The notes under the pieces were generated by a model. That model was not told the origin of the DNA. It did not search any database and was given only the letters and a program-made list of their open reading frames with translations. Both the position numbers and the translations under genes were made by a program. This document shows positions 1 to 9,031 of a stretch of DNA of 64,000 nt, one piece after another. Source of the stretch: Bradyrhizobium sp. CIAT3101 (GTDB taxonomy: Bacteria; Pseudomonadota; Alphaproteobacteria; Rhizobiales; Xanthobacteraceae). The DNA lies in the NCBI RefSeq assembly GCF_029714945.1, contig NZ_CP121634.1, positions 6,159,001 to 6,223,000 on the forward strand, in the 5' to 3' direction. Position 1 is the stretch's first letter. Each line of letters begins with the position of its first letter.

Positions 1-506
1 GGCATAGCATCGTCCTGCAAACCCTGAAGCGGAACGAGATCAGCCTCATTCCCTACGTACCCGACCGGGTGCTGACGCCACTGATCAAGAATCTGCACGC
101 AGATCCCTTCTTCACGACCTTTGCCACCGCGCGCGAGGAGGAGGCCGTCGGCATCGTCTCCGGCGCCTGGATGGGCGGGCGGCGCGGCGCGGTGCTGATG
201 CAGACCTCGGGCTTTGCCACGCTCGCCAACACGCTCGCCTCGCTCGCGGTGCCCTACCAGATCCCGCTGATCATGTTCGTCTCCGAGCGCGGCACGCTCG
301 GCGAATTCAACTACGGCCAGTCCCTGGTCTGCCGCACCATGCGCCCGGTGCTGGATTCGCTGGCGCTGGAGCACCACACCATCACCCGGCTCGACGAGCT
401 CGAATTCATCGCCGACCGCTCGATCAAGCAGGCCGTCACCACGCAAGCCCCGGTGGCACTGATCCTCAACCCGCTGCTCACCGGCGGCAAGACTTTCGAC
501 AAGTGA
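1..506 (+). CDS. ThDP-binding decarboxylase-like subunit, N-terminal (PYR) half, 5' truncated by window edge
   Basis: The frame is open from base 3, so the start lies outside the window. The visible 167 residues resemble the PYR-domain (alpha) subunit of sulfopyruvate/phosphonopyruvate decarboxylase-type enzymes (ComD-like). They contain the ThDP-contacting stretch AREEEAVGIVSGAWMGG with its conserved Glu, then MQTSGFATLANTLASL. The next gene, 7 bp downstream, supplies the PP domain, so the two probably form one heteromeric ThDP enzyme. The substrate cannot be read from sequence. A 2-oxo acid or a 3-sulfo/phosphono analogue is likely from the family. Confidence 0.8.
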   Translation, partial: HSIVLQTLKRNEISLIPYVPDRVLTPLIKNLHADPFFTTFATAREEEAVGIVSGAWMGGRRGAVLMQTSGFATLANTLASLAVPYQIPLIMFVSERGTLGEFNYGQSLVCRTMRPVLDSLALEHHTITRLDELEFIADRSIKQAVTTQAPVALILNPLLTGGKTFDK

Positions 507-513
507 GGTCGCC

Positions 514-1110
514 ATGGATACGCGCAACACCAAGGTGATGAACCGGTTCGATGTGACGAAGCGCCTGATCGCAAAGCTCAAGCATGAGGAAGCGGTCGTT
601 GGCGGCATCGGCAACACCAATTTCGACCTCTGGGCCGCCGGCCACCGCCCGCAGAACTTTTACATGCTGGGCAGCATGGGTCTCGCCTTCCCGATCGCAC
701 TCGGCGTGGCGCTGGCGCAGCCCAACCGCCGCGTCTTTGCGCTGGAAGGCGACGGCTCGCTCCTGATGCAGCTCGGCGCGCTCTCGACCATCGCGGCGTT
801 GAAACCGAAGAACCTGATCATGATCGTCATGGACAACGGCATCTACCAGATCACCGGCGCGCAGCCGACGCCGGCCGCCGGTGTCGCCGATCTCGTCGCG
901 ATCGCCTTGGGCTCGGGCCTTACCAACAGCGCCTGGGCCGCGGACGAGGACGATTTCGAGCGGCTGATCGACGAAGCGATGTCGGCTGACGAACCCAGCC
1001 TGATCGCGCTGCGCATCGACGATAAGCCCGGGGTCGGCACCACCCGCAGGGATCCCGTGCAGATCCGCGAGCGCTTCATGCACGGCCTCGGTGTCCGCGA
1101 GCCGCTCTAA
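514..1110 (+). CDS. ThDP-binding decarboxylase-like subunit, C-terminal (PP) half
   Basis: This 198-residue protein is a stand-alone ThDP PP domain, similar to the beta subunit (ComE-like) of sulfopyruvate decarboxylase. The metal/ThDP motif begins ALEGDGSLLMQLGAL (about residues 75-90) and closes about 25 residues later with MDNGIYQ. GSMGLAFPIALGVALAQ is the usual PP-domain helix before it. It starts 7 bp after the stop of the PYR-domain gene and is surely co-translated with it. A strong hairpin follows. An alternative reading is any split acetolactate-synthase-like enzyme. The length and the split favour the sulfopyruvate/phosphonopyruvate group. Confidence 0.85.
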   Translation: MDTRNTKVMNRFDVTKRLIAKLKHEEAVVGGIGNTNFDLWAAGHRPQNFYMLGSMGLAFPIALGVALAQPNRRVFALEGDGSLLMQLGALSTIAALKPKNLIMIVMDNGIYQITGAQPTPAAGVADLVAIALGSGLTNSAWAADEDDFERLIDEAMSADEPSLIALRIDDKPGVGTTRRDPVQIRERFMHGLGVREPL

Positions 1111-1130
1111 CGTCGGGTCACTGACGACAA

Positions 1131-1158
1131 GGCCCTGCGGAGGTCACTCCGCAGGGCC
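1131..1158. terminator. Perfect 12-bp stem hairpin between convergent genes
   Basis: GGCCCTGCGGAG and CTCCGCAGGGCC form a perfect stem around a 4-base loop, 20 bp after the ThDP subunit and 26 bp from the end of the convergent DUF1236 gene. No clear T-run follows on either strand, so termination efficiency is uncertain. Confidence 0.55.
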
Positions 1159-1184
1159 GGATCGTTCAATCGCTATGGCGCCGA

Positions 1185-1568
1185 TCAGTCGATGATCTTG
1201 ACGACGCGCCGCGTGCGCGGCTCGACGATCACGCGGCGATCATTCACGACCGCATAGCGATACTCGGTGTAATTCGGCACCGGGCGCAGCACCACGGTGG
1301 GAGGCAGCGGCTCGCCGACCACGACGCGCTCCTGAACCACGACCGAATCATCGCGCGGGATGCCACCGAGGATCGCATTCGGAATTTCGAGGCCCGCGCC
1401 GACTGCTGCACCCACAGTGCCGCCGACCACCGCACCGACCGGACCGCCGATGTCGCCGCCCGCGCGTGCGCCGTTCCGGGCACCCTGCTCGGTCGTCGAC
1501 TGGGCAAAGGCTGCACTCGACGCCAGCAGCGACGCGGCAACCAACGAAATCGCAAGACGGGTCTTCAT
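1185..1568 (-). CDS. DUF1236-type small secreted protein
   Basis: A 127-residue protein starting MKTRLAISLV, with a clear signal peptide ending near SSAAFAQ (about residue 23). A Gly/Ala-rich middle follows (GGDIGGPVGAVVGGTVGAAV), then a basic C-terminal module ending RTRRVVKIID, typical of DUF1236 proteins of Rhizobiales. The ATG at 1568 was chosen over an upstream start because it opens directly into the signal peptide and is preceded by GGAG. It is probably periplasmic. Function is unknown in the family. Confidence 0.8.
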   Translation of the reverse strand: MKTRLAISLVAASLLASSAAFAQSTTEQGARNGARAGGDIGGPVGAVVGGTVGAAVGAGLEIPNAILGGIPRDDSVVVQERVVVGEPLPPTVVLRPVPNYTEYRYAVVNDRRVIVEPRTRRVVKIID

Positions 1569-1683
1569 GTCCACACTCTCCAGTGTTTGTTGATGCGCCT
1601 TCAACCGCGGGGCCGGAGCATTGTTCCGGTTCCGCCGTGGCGAAAGACACGCCAAATCCGAAAGAGTGTTACCGCGTAACAGT

Positions 1684-2571
1684 TCAGGCCGCGGCGATCT
1701 CGTGGCCCGCCATCAGTTCCAGCGCGCGCACCATCGCCGAATGATCCCAGCCCTTGCCGCCATGCGCGGTGCAGGATGAAAATAATTGCTGCGCCACCGC
1801 CGTGCTCGGCAGCGACAGACCGAGCGCGCGCGCACCTTCGAGCGCGAGGTTCAGATCCTTCTGGTGCAGCTCGATGCGGAAGCCGGGATCGAAATTCCGC
1901 TTGACCATGCGCTCGCCATGCACCTCGAGAATCCGCGACGAGGCAAAGCCGCCCATCAGCGCCTTGCGCACCAGTGCGGGATCCGCGCCGGCCTTGGACG
2001 CAAACAGCAGCGCCTCACTCACCGCCTCGATCGTCAGCGCGACGATGATCTGGTTGGCGACCTTGGTCGTCTGGCCGTCGCCATTGGCGCCGACATGGGT
2101 GACGTTCTTGCCCATCTTGTCGAAGATCGGCTTCATGGTGTTGAAGGCCCGCTCGGGACCGCCGACCATGATGGTGAGGCTCGCGGCCCTGGCGCCGACC
2201 TCGCCGCCCGACACCGGCGCATCGAGATAGTCCGCGCCCAGCGCCTCGATCTTCTTCGCGAACTCCTTGGTCGCCAACGGCGAGATCGAGCTCATGTCGA
2301 CCACGATCTTGCCCTTGGAGATGCCGCCCGCAACGCCGTCCTTGCCGAACAGCACAGCTTCGACATGCGGCGTATCCGGCACCATGATGATGACGGCGTC
2401 CGCCTCCTCCGCGACCTCCTTAGCCGATTTGCAGGCGATGCCGCCGGCCGCGATCAGCTCCGGCGCGACCGGCGCGACGTCATGCAGGAGAACGCGATGG
2501 CCCGCGGCGAGAAGATGGCCGGCCATCGGCCGTCCCATGGTACCAAGTCCGATGAAGCCGATGTCGATCAT
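1684..2571 (-). CDS. glxR: 2-hydroxy-3-oxopropionate (tartronate semialdehyde) reductase
   Basis: Reduces tartronate semialdehyde to D-glycerate with NAD(P)H, the last step of the glyoxylate-to-glycerate route. The 295 residues show the Rossmann motif GFIGLGTMGRPMAGHL (residues 5-20), the beta-hydroxyacid dehydrogenase substrate loop LDAPVSGGEVGA (about 116-127) and the catalytic Lys170 in TTKVANQ. It is the third gene of the minus-strand gcl-hyi-glxR operon, 11 bp after hyi. That context selects tartronate semialdehyde over 3-hydroxyisobutyrate as substrate. Confidence 0.93.
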   Translation of the reverse strand: MIDIGFIGLGTMGRPMAGHLLAAGHRVLLHDVAPVAPELIAAGGIACKSAKEVAEEADAVIIMVPDTPHVEAVLFGKDGVAGGISKGKIVVDMSSISPLATKEFAKKIEALGADYLDAPVSGGEVGARAASLTIMVGGPERAFNTMKPIFDKMGKNVTHVGANGDGQTTKVANQIIVALTIEAVSEALLFASKAGADPALVRKALMGGFASSRILEVHGERMVKRNFDPGFRIELHQKDLNLALEGARALGLSLPSTAVAQQLFSSCTAHGGKGWDHSAMVRALELMAGHEIAAA

Positions 2572-2582
2572 GTCAGATGTCC

Positions 2583-3368
2583 TCAGGTCTCAAAAGTCTG
2601 CGCGGCGTGCCAGGACAGGCCTTCCAGCGTCGTGGTGCGCGGCTTGTATTCGCAGCCGATCCAGCCGCGATAGCCGATCGCGTCGAGGTGGCGGAACAGG
2701 AAAGGATAGTTGATCTCGCCCGTGCCCGGCTCATGGCGGCCGGGATTGTCGGCGAGCTGAATGTGCGAGATCTGCGGCAGATATTCCTGCATGGTGCGGG
2801 CGAGATCGCCCTCCATGATCTGCATGTGATAGATGTCGTACTGGATGAACAGATTGTTCGACCGTACCTCGGAGATCAACTGCACGGCCTGCTCGGTGCC
2901 GTTGAGGAAGAAGCCGGGAATGTCGAGCGTGTTGATCGGCTCGACCAGCAGCTTGATGTTCTCCCGCGCCAGCGTCGAAGCCGCGAAGCGCAGGTTTCCA
3001 ACCAGCGTCTCCTGCAACTCGCGCGGATCGGCATCCACAGGTGCGATGCCGACGAGACAGTTGAGCTGGTCGCAATCGAGCGCCTTGGCGTAATCGATGG
3101 CGCGGAACACGCCGTCACGGAAGTCGGCGGTGCGATCGGGCAAGATCGCGATGCCGCGCTCGCCACCGGCCCAGTTGCCGGCGGGCAGATTGTGCAGCAC
3201 CTGGGTCAACCCGTGGGCCTCCAACTGCTCGCGCAACAGCGCCTTGTCGAAATCATAGGGGAAGAGATATTCCACCCCGGCAAAGCCCGCCGCCTTGGCC
3301 GCGGCGAAGCGGTCGACAAACGGCATCTCGTTGAAGAGCATGGTGAGGTTGGCGGCGAATTTCGGCAT
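2583..3368 (-). CDS. hyi: Hydroxypyruvate isomerase
   Basis: Interconverts hydroxypyruvate and tartronate semialdehyde, the product of the carboligase encoded just upstream. The 261 residues have the usual length of this TIM-barrel family. The N-terminus is FAANLTMLFNEMPFVDRF, and the metal/catalytic glutamate Glu143 lies in LLVEPINTLDIPGF. It sits 11 bp after gcl and 11 bp before glxR, so the three are translated from one message. Confidence 0.93.
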   Translation of the reverse strand: MPKFAANLTMLFNEMPFVDRFAAAKAAGFAGVEYLFPYDFDKALLREQLEAHGLTQVLHNLPAGNWAGGERGIAILPDRTADFRDGVFRAIDYAKALDCDQLNCLVGIAPVDADPRELQETLVGNLRFAASTLARENIKLLVEPINTLDIPGFFLNGTEQAVQLISEVRSNNLFIQYDIYHMQIMEGDLARTMQEYLPQISHIQLADNPGRHEPGTGEINYPFLFRHLDAIGYRGWIGCEYKPRTTTLEGLSWHAAQTFET

Positions 3369-3379
3369 GATGCGCTCCC

Positions 3380-5170
<1,791 letters not shown>

Positions 5171-5245
5171 ATCGGACCTCGCTTGGTTAAGTCAGCGAGC
5201 GAGATCATCAGGTGCGCGGGATGCGATCTCAACGAAGCAGATTTT

Positions 5246-5275
5246 ATTTTCCACGATGCGGCAGCCGTAGAAAAA
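5246..5275. promoter_or_regulatory. Imperfect inverted repeat in the gcl upstream region
   Basis: On the plus strand ATTTTCCACG (5246-5255) and CGTAGAAAAA (5266-5275) are inverted partners with 8 of 10 matches around a 10-base spacer. They lie 76-105 bp upstream of the gcl start. Size and A/T-rich ends would suit an IclR- or GntR-type dimer. An IclR gene lies 3 kb away on the same strand. The assignment to a regulator is inference. Confidence 0.35.
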
Positions 5276-5321
5276 CTGCGGTGCTCTCAAGCAGTTAGAT
5301 CGGGAAGTACGTGAAAGCGCC

Positions 5322-7124
5322 TCACTCGAACAACGGCGCCAGTTCCATCTGTGGCACCAGCACGAGGCCCTTGTCGGTGATGCGAATTTCCGGAATGACC
5401 GATAGCGGAATCAAATTGAAGCCCATGTAGGGGATGGTGCAGCCGGCCTCGGCCCATTCCTTCTTCAGCACCTTGACCTCCTCGGCCACCTCCGTGACGC
5501 GCTTGTCGGAGAGAAGGCCCGCGATTGGCAGCGGCACCAGCGCCCTCACCTTGCCATCGGCAACGACGCAGACGCCGCCCTGCTTCGCCTTGATCGCTGC
5601 GATCGCGACTTGCATATCGCCCTCGTTCGTGCCCGCGACGATGATGTTGTGACTGTCGTGGCCGACGCTTGAGGCGACTGCACCGCGCTTGAGGCCAAAA
5701 TCCTTGAGCAGGCCATAAGCAACGTTGCCGGCCGATTTGCCGTGGCGCTCCACCACGGTGACGAAGCACAGGCCGTAGCGCGCGAACAGCGACGGCCAGT
5801 CCTTGGCCGGCTCGATCGCGACCTTTTCATGGATCAGCGTGATGCCGGGCAGCGCGGTCTTGATCGCGTTGACGGTGCAGGCCTTCGTCGGGAGCTCCGG
5901 TGTCAACTTGAGCTTCTCCGGCAGCTTTACGGTGACATAGGCCGCTTTCGGATATTGGAAGCGCTGCGACAGCGCCTGATCGAGCCGAGGCGTGATCTTG
6001 CGGTTCTCGACCACCAGCTCGCCGCCGTACCAGGTCGATTGCGGCTTGAGCTGATCGTCCATCAGAACGAGATCGGCCCGGCGGCCGCCGCCGAGCCCGC
6101 CGATGTCGCCTTCCATGGCGAAGCGCGCGGCGCCATGCAGCGAGCCCATCGACCAGGCTTGCTCCGGCGACATCCCCGCCTTCACGGCCTCGCGCACCAC
6201 CCAGTCGAGGCCGAACAGCAGCAAATCATCGGCATCGCGGTCGTCGGTGCAAACCGCGGTGCGCTTGTGCGAAGCGCCGAGTTCGGTGATCGTCCGGATC
6301 GCCTGCGGCAGCGAGTGCCACGGCGTGGTCGGCGGGCCGCCGCGCAGGAAAACCCAGACGCCGGCATCGAGCAGATCATCGGCGATATCGCGGTCGATCG
6401 CCTCATGGGTGTCGGTCACGCCGCTTGCCGCATAGGCGGCAACGAATTCGCGGCCATAGACGTGGCCGGACACCGGCCGTCCGCGCTTCAACGCAGCCGC
6501 GAGGATTGCGTGGCTGCGCTCGTCGCCCATGGTGACGGGCACGAAATCCATCTTCTCCCCGAGTGCTACCGCTTCGGGCCAGCGATCAAACAGGCCGGCG
6601 ATCTTGTCGGGAGTGAGATCGCCGCCCGCCGTCTCCAGTTCGGCTGAGGTCGCCGGCACGGTCGACGGCACTGTCAGAAAGATCGAGAGCGGCGCTTCGC
6701 GCGCGTCTTCCAGCATCGCCTCGACGCCGGCGACGTCCATGACATTGCCGATCTCGTGGCTGTCGCAGAAGATCGTGGTGGTCCCGTTCAGCAGCGCAGC
6801 CTCGGCATAGGCGCAGGCCGTCACCATCGAGGATTCGATGTGGATGTGCGGATCGACCAGCCCCGGCGCGATAATGCCGCCGGCGGCGTCGTAGACCGAA
6901 ATGTCGCTCCAGGCTTTCTTCGCCGCGCCGGCGGCCTTCACCGCGGCAATGCGGCCACCGGTGATCCAGACCTCCCGTCCCGGATGGATCCGCTCCGAAT
7001 AGGTCGAGAGCACCCGCGCTCCGGAAATGACGAGGTCGGGCGCGACGCGCGCGGAGGCGACATCGGCGAGACGGCGCGTCATGGCGTGCAGCGGCGCAAC
7101 GGCGAAACGGGTGAGTTTGGTCAT
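5322..7124 (-). CDS. ade: Adenine deaminase
   Basis: An amidohydrolase-superfamily enzyme converting adenine to hypoxanthine plus ammonia. The 600 residues show the family signature [14 protein letters not shown] (about 90-105) with the metal-binding HxH, then [19 protein letters not shown] and [14 protein letters not shown]. The second half is the adenine-deaminase C-terminal domain, including [15 protein letters not shown]. It lies on the same strand 150 bp upstream of gcl, so it could join purine salvage or breakdown to glyoxylate metabolism, though the gap suggests a separate promoter for gcl. The second domain makes a generic dihydroorotase-like role unlikely. Confidence 0.9.
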   Translation of the reverse strand: MTKLTRFAVAPLHAMTRRLADVASARVAPDLVISGARVLSTYSERIHPGREVWITGGRIAAVKAAGAAKKAWSDISVYDAAGGIIAPGLVDPHIHIESSMVTACAYAEAALLNGTTTIFCDSHEIGNVMDVAGVEAMLEDAREAPLSIFLTVPSTVPATSAELETAGGDLTPDKIAGLFDRWPEAVALGEKMDFVPVTMGDERSHAILAAALKRGRPVSGHVYGREFVAAYAASGVTDTHEAIDRDIADDLLDAGVWVFLRGGPPTTPWHSLPQAIRTITELGASHKRTAVCTDDRDADDLLLFGLDWVVREAVKAGMSPEQAWSMGSLHGAARFAMEGDIGGLGGGRRADLVLMDDQLKPQSTWYGGELVVENRKITPRLDQALSQRFQYPKAAYVTVKLPEKLKLTPELPTKACTVNAIKTALPGITLIHEKVAIEPAKDWPSLFARYGLCFVTVVERHGKSAGNVAYGLLKDFGLKRGAVASSVGHDSHNIIVAGTNEGDMQVAIAAIKAKQGGVCVVADGKVRALVPLPIAGLLSDKRVTEVAEEVKVLKKEWAEAGCTIPYMGFNLIPLSVIPEIRITDKGLVLVPQMELAPLFE

Positions 7125-7209
7125 CAGGACCCTCGCATGGCGTTAAGGTCGGACGATGGTTACGCCCTGCGCCAGACTGGGCAAGCTCAAATATAGCGGC
7201 AGGCCCTGC

Positions 7210-8022
7210 TTACGCTTTAGGCGCCGACCCACCCGCAGGCCCTGACCTCGAAGGTCTGGCTGCTGGTCTGCGCGAGTTCCGCGTCCTCGGCGGTGCTGCG
7301 GCAGCCGGCTTGACCCGAATCCGCATCGACCGTCCTTTTGACTCGTCGATCTCGAACGAATTTGTCTTTCGCACGAGGCTGCTCAGATTGCGGAAACCGA
7401 AGGTCCTCGGATCGAAATCCGAAGCGAGGTTAGCGAGCTGTCGCCCGACCTCCCCGAGCGTCACCCAGCCGTCTTCGCTCTCCATCTGGGTGATGACCTT
7501 TTTGATGATGGGCGTCGCGGCATTGTGCGGCTGAAGCGGCGTCGACCCCGCCCCGGCGTCTTGAGTGTTCGCCGTGCCGGAAAGCAGGTTCTCTGTATAA
7601 ACGAAGCGTCGGCAGGCCTGCCTGAAGCTCTCCGGCGTCTTGTGTTCGCCGAACCCAAAGACATCCACGCCCTGCTCCCGGATGCGGGCAGCGAGACGGG
7701 TAAAATCGCTGTCGGATGACACCAGACAGAAGCCGTCGAACCGGCCGCTGTGAAGCAGGTCCATCGCATCAATGACCAGGGTTATGTCGGAGGCATTCTT
7801 CCCCGTCGTATAGGCGAACTGCTGCTGCGGGATGATGGCGTGCTTCGACAGAATGTCGGCCCACCCCCTGGATCGCGCATTGGAGAAGTCGCCATAGATG
7901 CGGCGCACGCTCGCCTCGCCGATCTTGGCAATCTCTTCGAACAGCCCATCGGCGATCTTCGCGGAGGCGTTATCGGCGTCAATCAGGACAGCGAGACGGG
8001 GCGAACGAAGCTCAGAAGGCAT
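7210..8022 (-). CDS. NYN-domain (LabA/DUF88-type) protein with C-terminal OST-HTH/LOTUS-like domain
   Basis: A 270-residue protein. Residues 8-150 form a NYN (PIN-like) nuclease fold with the acidic positions intact: VLIDADNAS, DITLVIDAMDLL and CLVSSDSDFTRLA. Residues about 178-250 (TQMESEDGWVTLGEVGRQL, FGFRNLSSLV) look like an OST-HTH/LOTUS module, usually an RNA-binding domain. The tail is basic and Pro/Arg-rich. In the family this combination suggests an RNA-processing or RNA-degrading enzyme. The target is unknown, and no tie to the metabolic neighbours is evident. Confidence 0.85.
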   Translation of the reverse strand: MPSELRSPRLAVLIDADNASAKIADGLFEEIAKIGEASVRRIYGDFSNARSRGWADILSKHAIIPQQQFAYTTGKNASDITLVIDAMDLLHSGRFDGFCLVSSDSDFTRLAARIREQGVDVFGFGEHKTPESFRQACRRFVYTENLLSGTANTQDAGAGSTPLQPHNAATPIIKKVITQMESEDGWVTLGEVGRQLANLASDFDPRTFGFRNLSSLVRKTNSFEIDESKGRSMRIRVKPAAAAPPRTRNSRRPAARPSRSGPAGGSAPKA

Positions 8023-8130
8023 GGCATTCCCCAGATAGACGCGACAGTGGCTGATGGATATACCGATGTTGGGGCTCTTGCCGCCAGAGGTGATTTCTTT
8101 CGACGAGGCACGCCGGACTGCAAATCCGAC

Positions 8131-8970
8131 TCAGGCTGGCTTCACCACCGGCGTCACGCCCCCGAGCGCAGCCGTCAGTTCAGCGGCGACCTCACGCACC
8201 ACGCGGCCGATCTCCGGCAGCCGGGCGTCGGTGACGCGACTGGTCAGGCCGGACACCGAGATCGCGGCGAGCGGTTCCGAGAGCGCGTTGTAGACCACAG
8301 CGGCGACGCAGCGCAGGCCCATCTCGGCTTCTTCGTCGTCCACCGCAAAGCCCTGCTTCCGGATCGTCGCGAGTTCCTTAAAGAGGTCGCTCGGCCTCAC
8401 GATGGATTTCTCCGTGAGCCTGGGCATACCGTGATGGCGGATGACGGCGCCGACATCCTCATCGGAATAGGTCGCGAGCACGGCCTTGCCGACGCCGGAG
8501 GTCACCATCGCGACGCGACCGCCAACCTTGGTCAGCGAGCGCATGATCTCGCGGCTCTCCATGCGGGTCAGCACGATGATGAATTCGTCGTCGACCACGG
8601 CGAGATTGGCGGTCTCACGGGTCAGATCGCGCAATTTGCGCAAATAAGGAATGGCTTGTGCGGTAAAATTGCGCCGACGCGCAAAGCTCGCGCCCACCGT
8701 AAAGCTGCGCACGCCGACATGCCATTTCGATTCGGCACGGTCGAACTGCACAAACCGGCGGCTTTCCAGCGTCGCCAGCAGGCGGTGCACGGTCGAGGCC
8801 GATAGCCCCGTGCGGACCGCGAGATCGCTGAGGCGATAGCCCTCATCGTCCTCGGCCAACGTCTCGAGAATCGACAGCGCGCGGTCGACGGATTGCACGC
8901 CGCCGTCACGATCGGCCTCTGCTGCCGATCGTGTTTCAAGTGATTTGCGCCGGATCACGTTCTTGCTCAT
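8131..8970 (-). CDS. IclR-family transcriptional regulator
   Basis: A 279-residue protein with an N-terminal winged helix (SVDRALSILETLAEDDEGYR, LSDLAVRTGLSASTVHRLL, about residues 27-70) and a C-terminal IclR effector domain (VTSGVGKAVLATYSDEDV, RKQGFAVDDEEAEMGLRCVA, PLAAISVSGL). The ATG at 8970 is preferred to a frame extension into the repeat hairpin. Family members often sense glyoxylate or related small acids (AllR-like). It is therefore a candidate regulator of the gcl-hyi-glxR operon downstream on the same strand, an inference from position only. Confidence 0.9.
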   Translation of the reverse strand: MSKNVIRRKSLETRSAAEADRDGGVQSVDRALSILETLAEDDEGYRLSDLAVRTGLSASTVHRLLATLESRRFVQFDRAESKWHVGVRSFTVGASFARRRNFTAQAIPYLRKLRDLTRETANLAVVDDEFIIVLTRMESREIMRSLTKVGGRVAMVTSGVGKAVLATYSDEDVGAVIRHHGMPRLTEKSIVRPSDLFKELATIRKQGFAVDDEEAEMGLRCVAAVVYNALSEPLAAISVSGLTSRVTDARLPEIGRVVREVAAELTAALGGVTPVVKPA

Positions 8971-8987
8971 CGCGACCTGACTGATAT

Positions 8988-9015
8988 CACCTCTCCCCGC
9001 GGACGGGGAGAGGTG
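8988..9015. repeat. Hairpin repeat of the CACCTCTCCCC family
   Basis: CACCTCTCCCCG (8988-8999) pairs perfectly with CGGGGAGAGGTG (9004-9015) around 4 bases, between the acyl-CoA ligase stop and the IclR start. The same arms flank the larger repeat at 45605-45763, so this is probably a minimal copy of that dispersed element. It may also act as a transcription terminator for the ligase gene. Confidence 0.6.
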
Positions 9016-9031
9016 AAGAGACCTCCACGTC

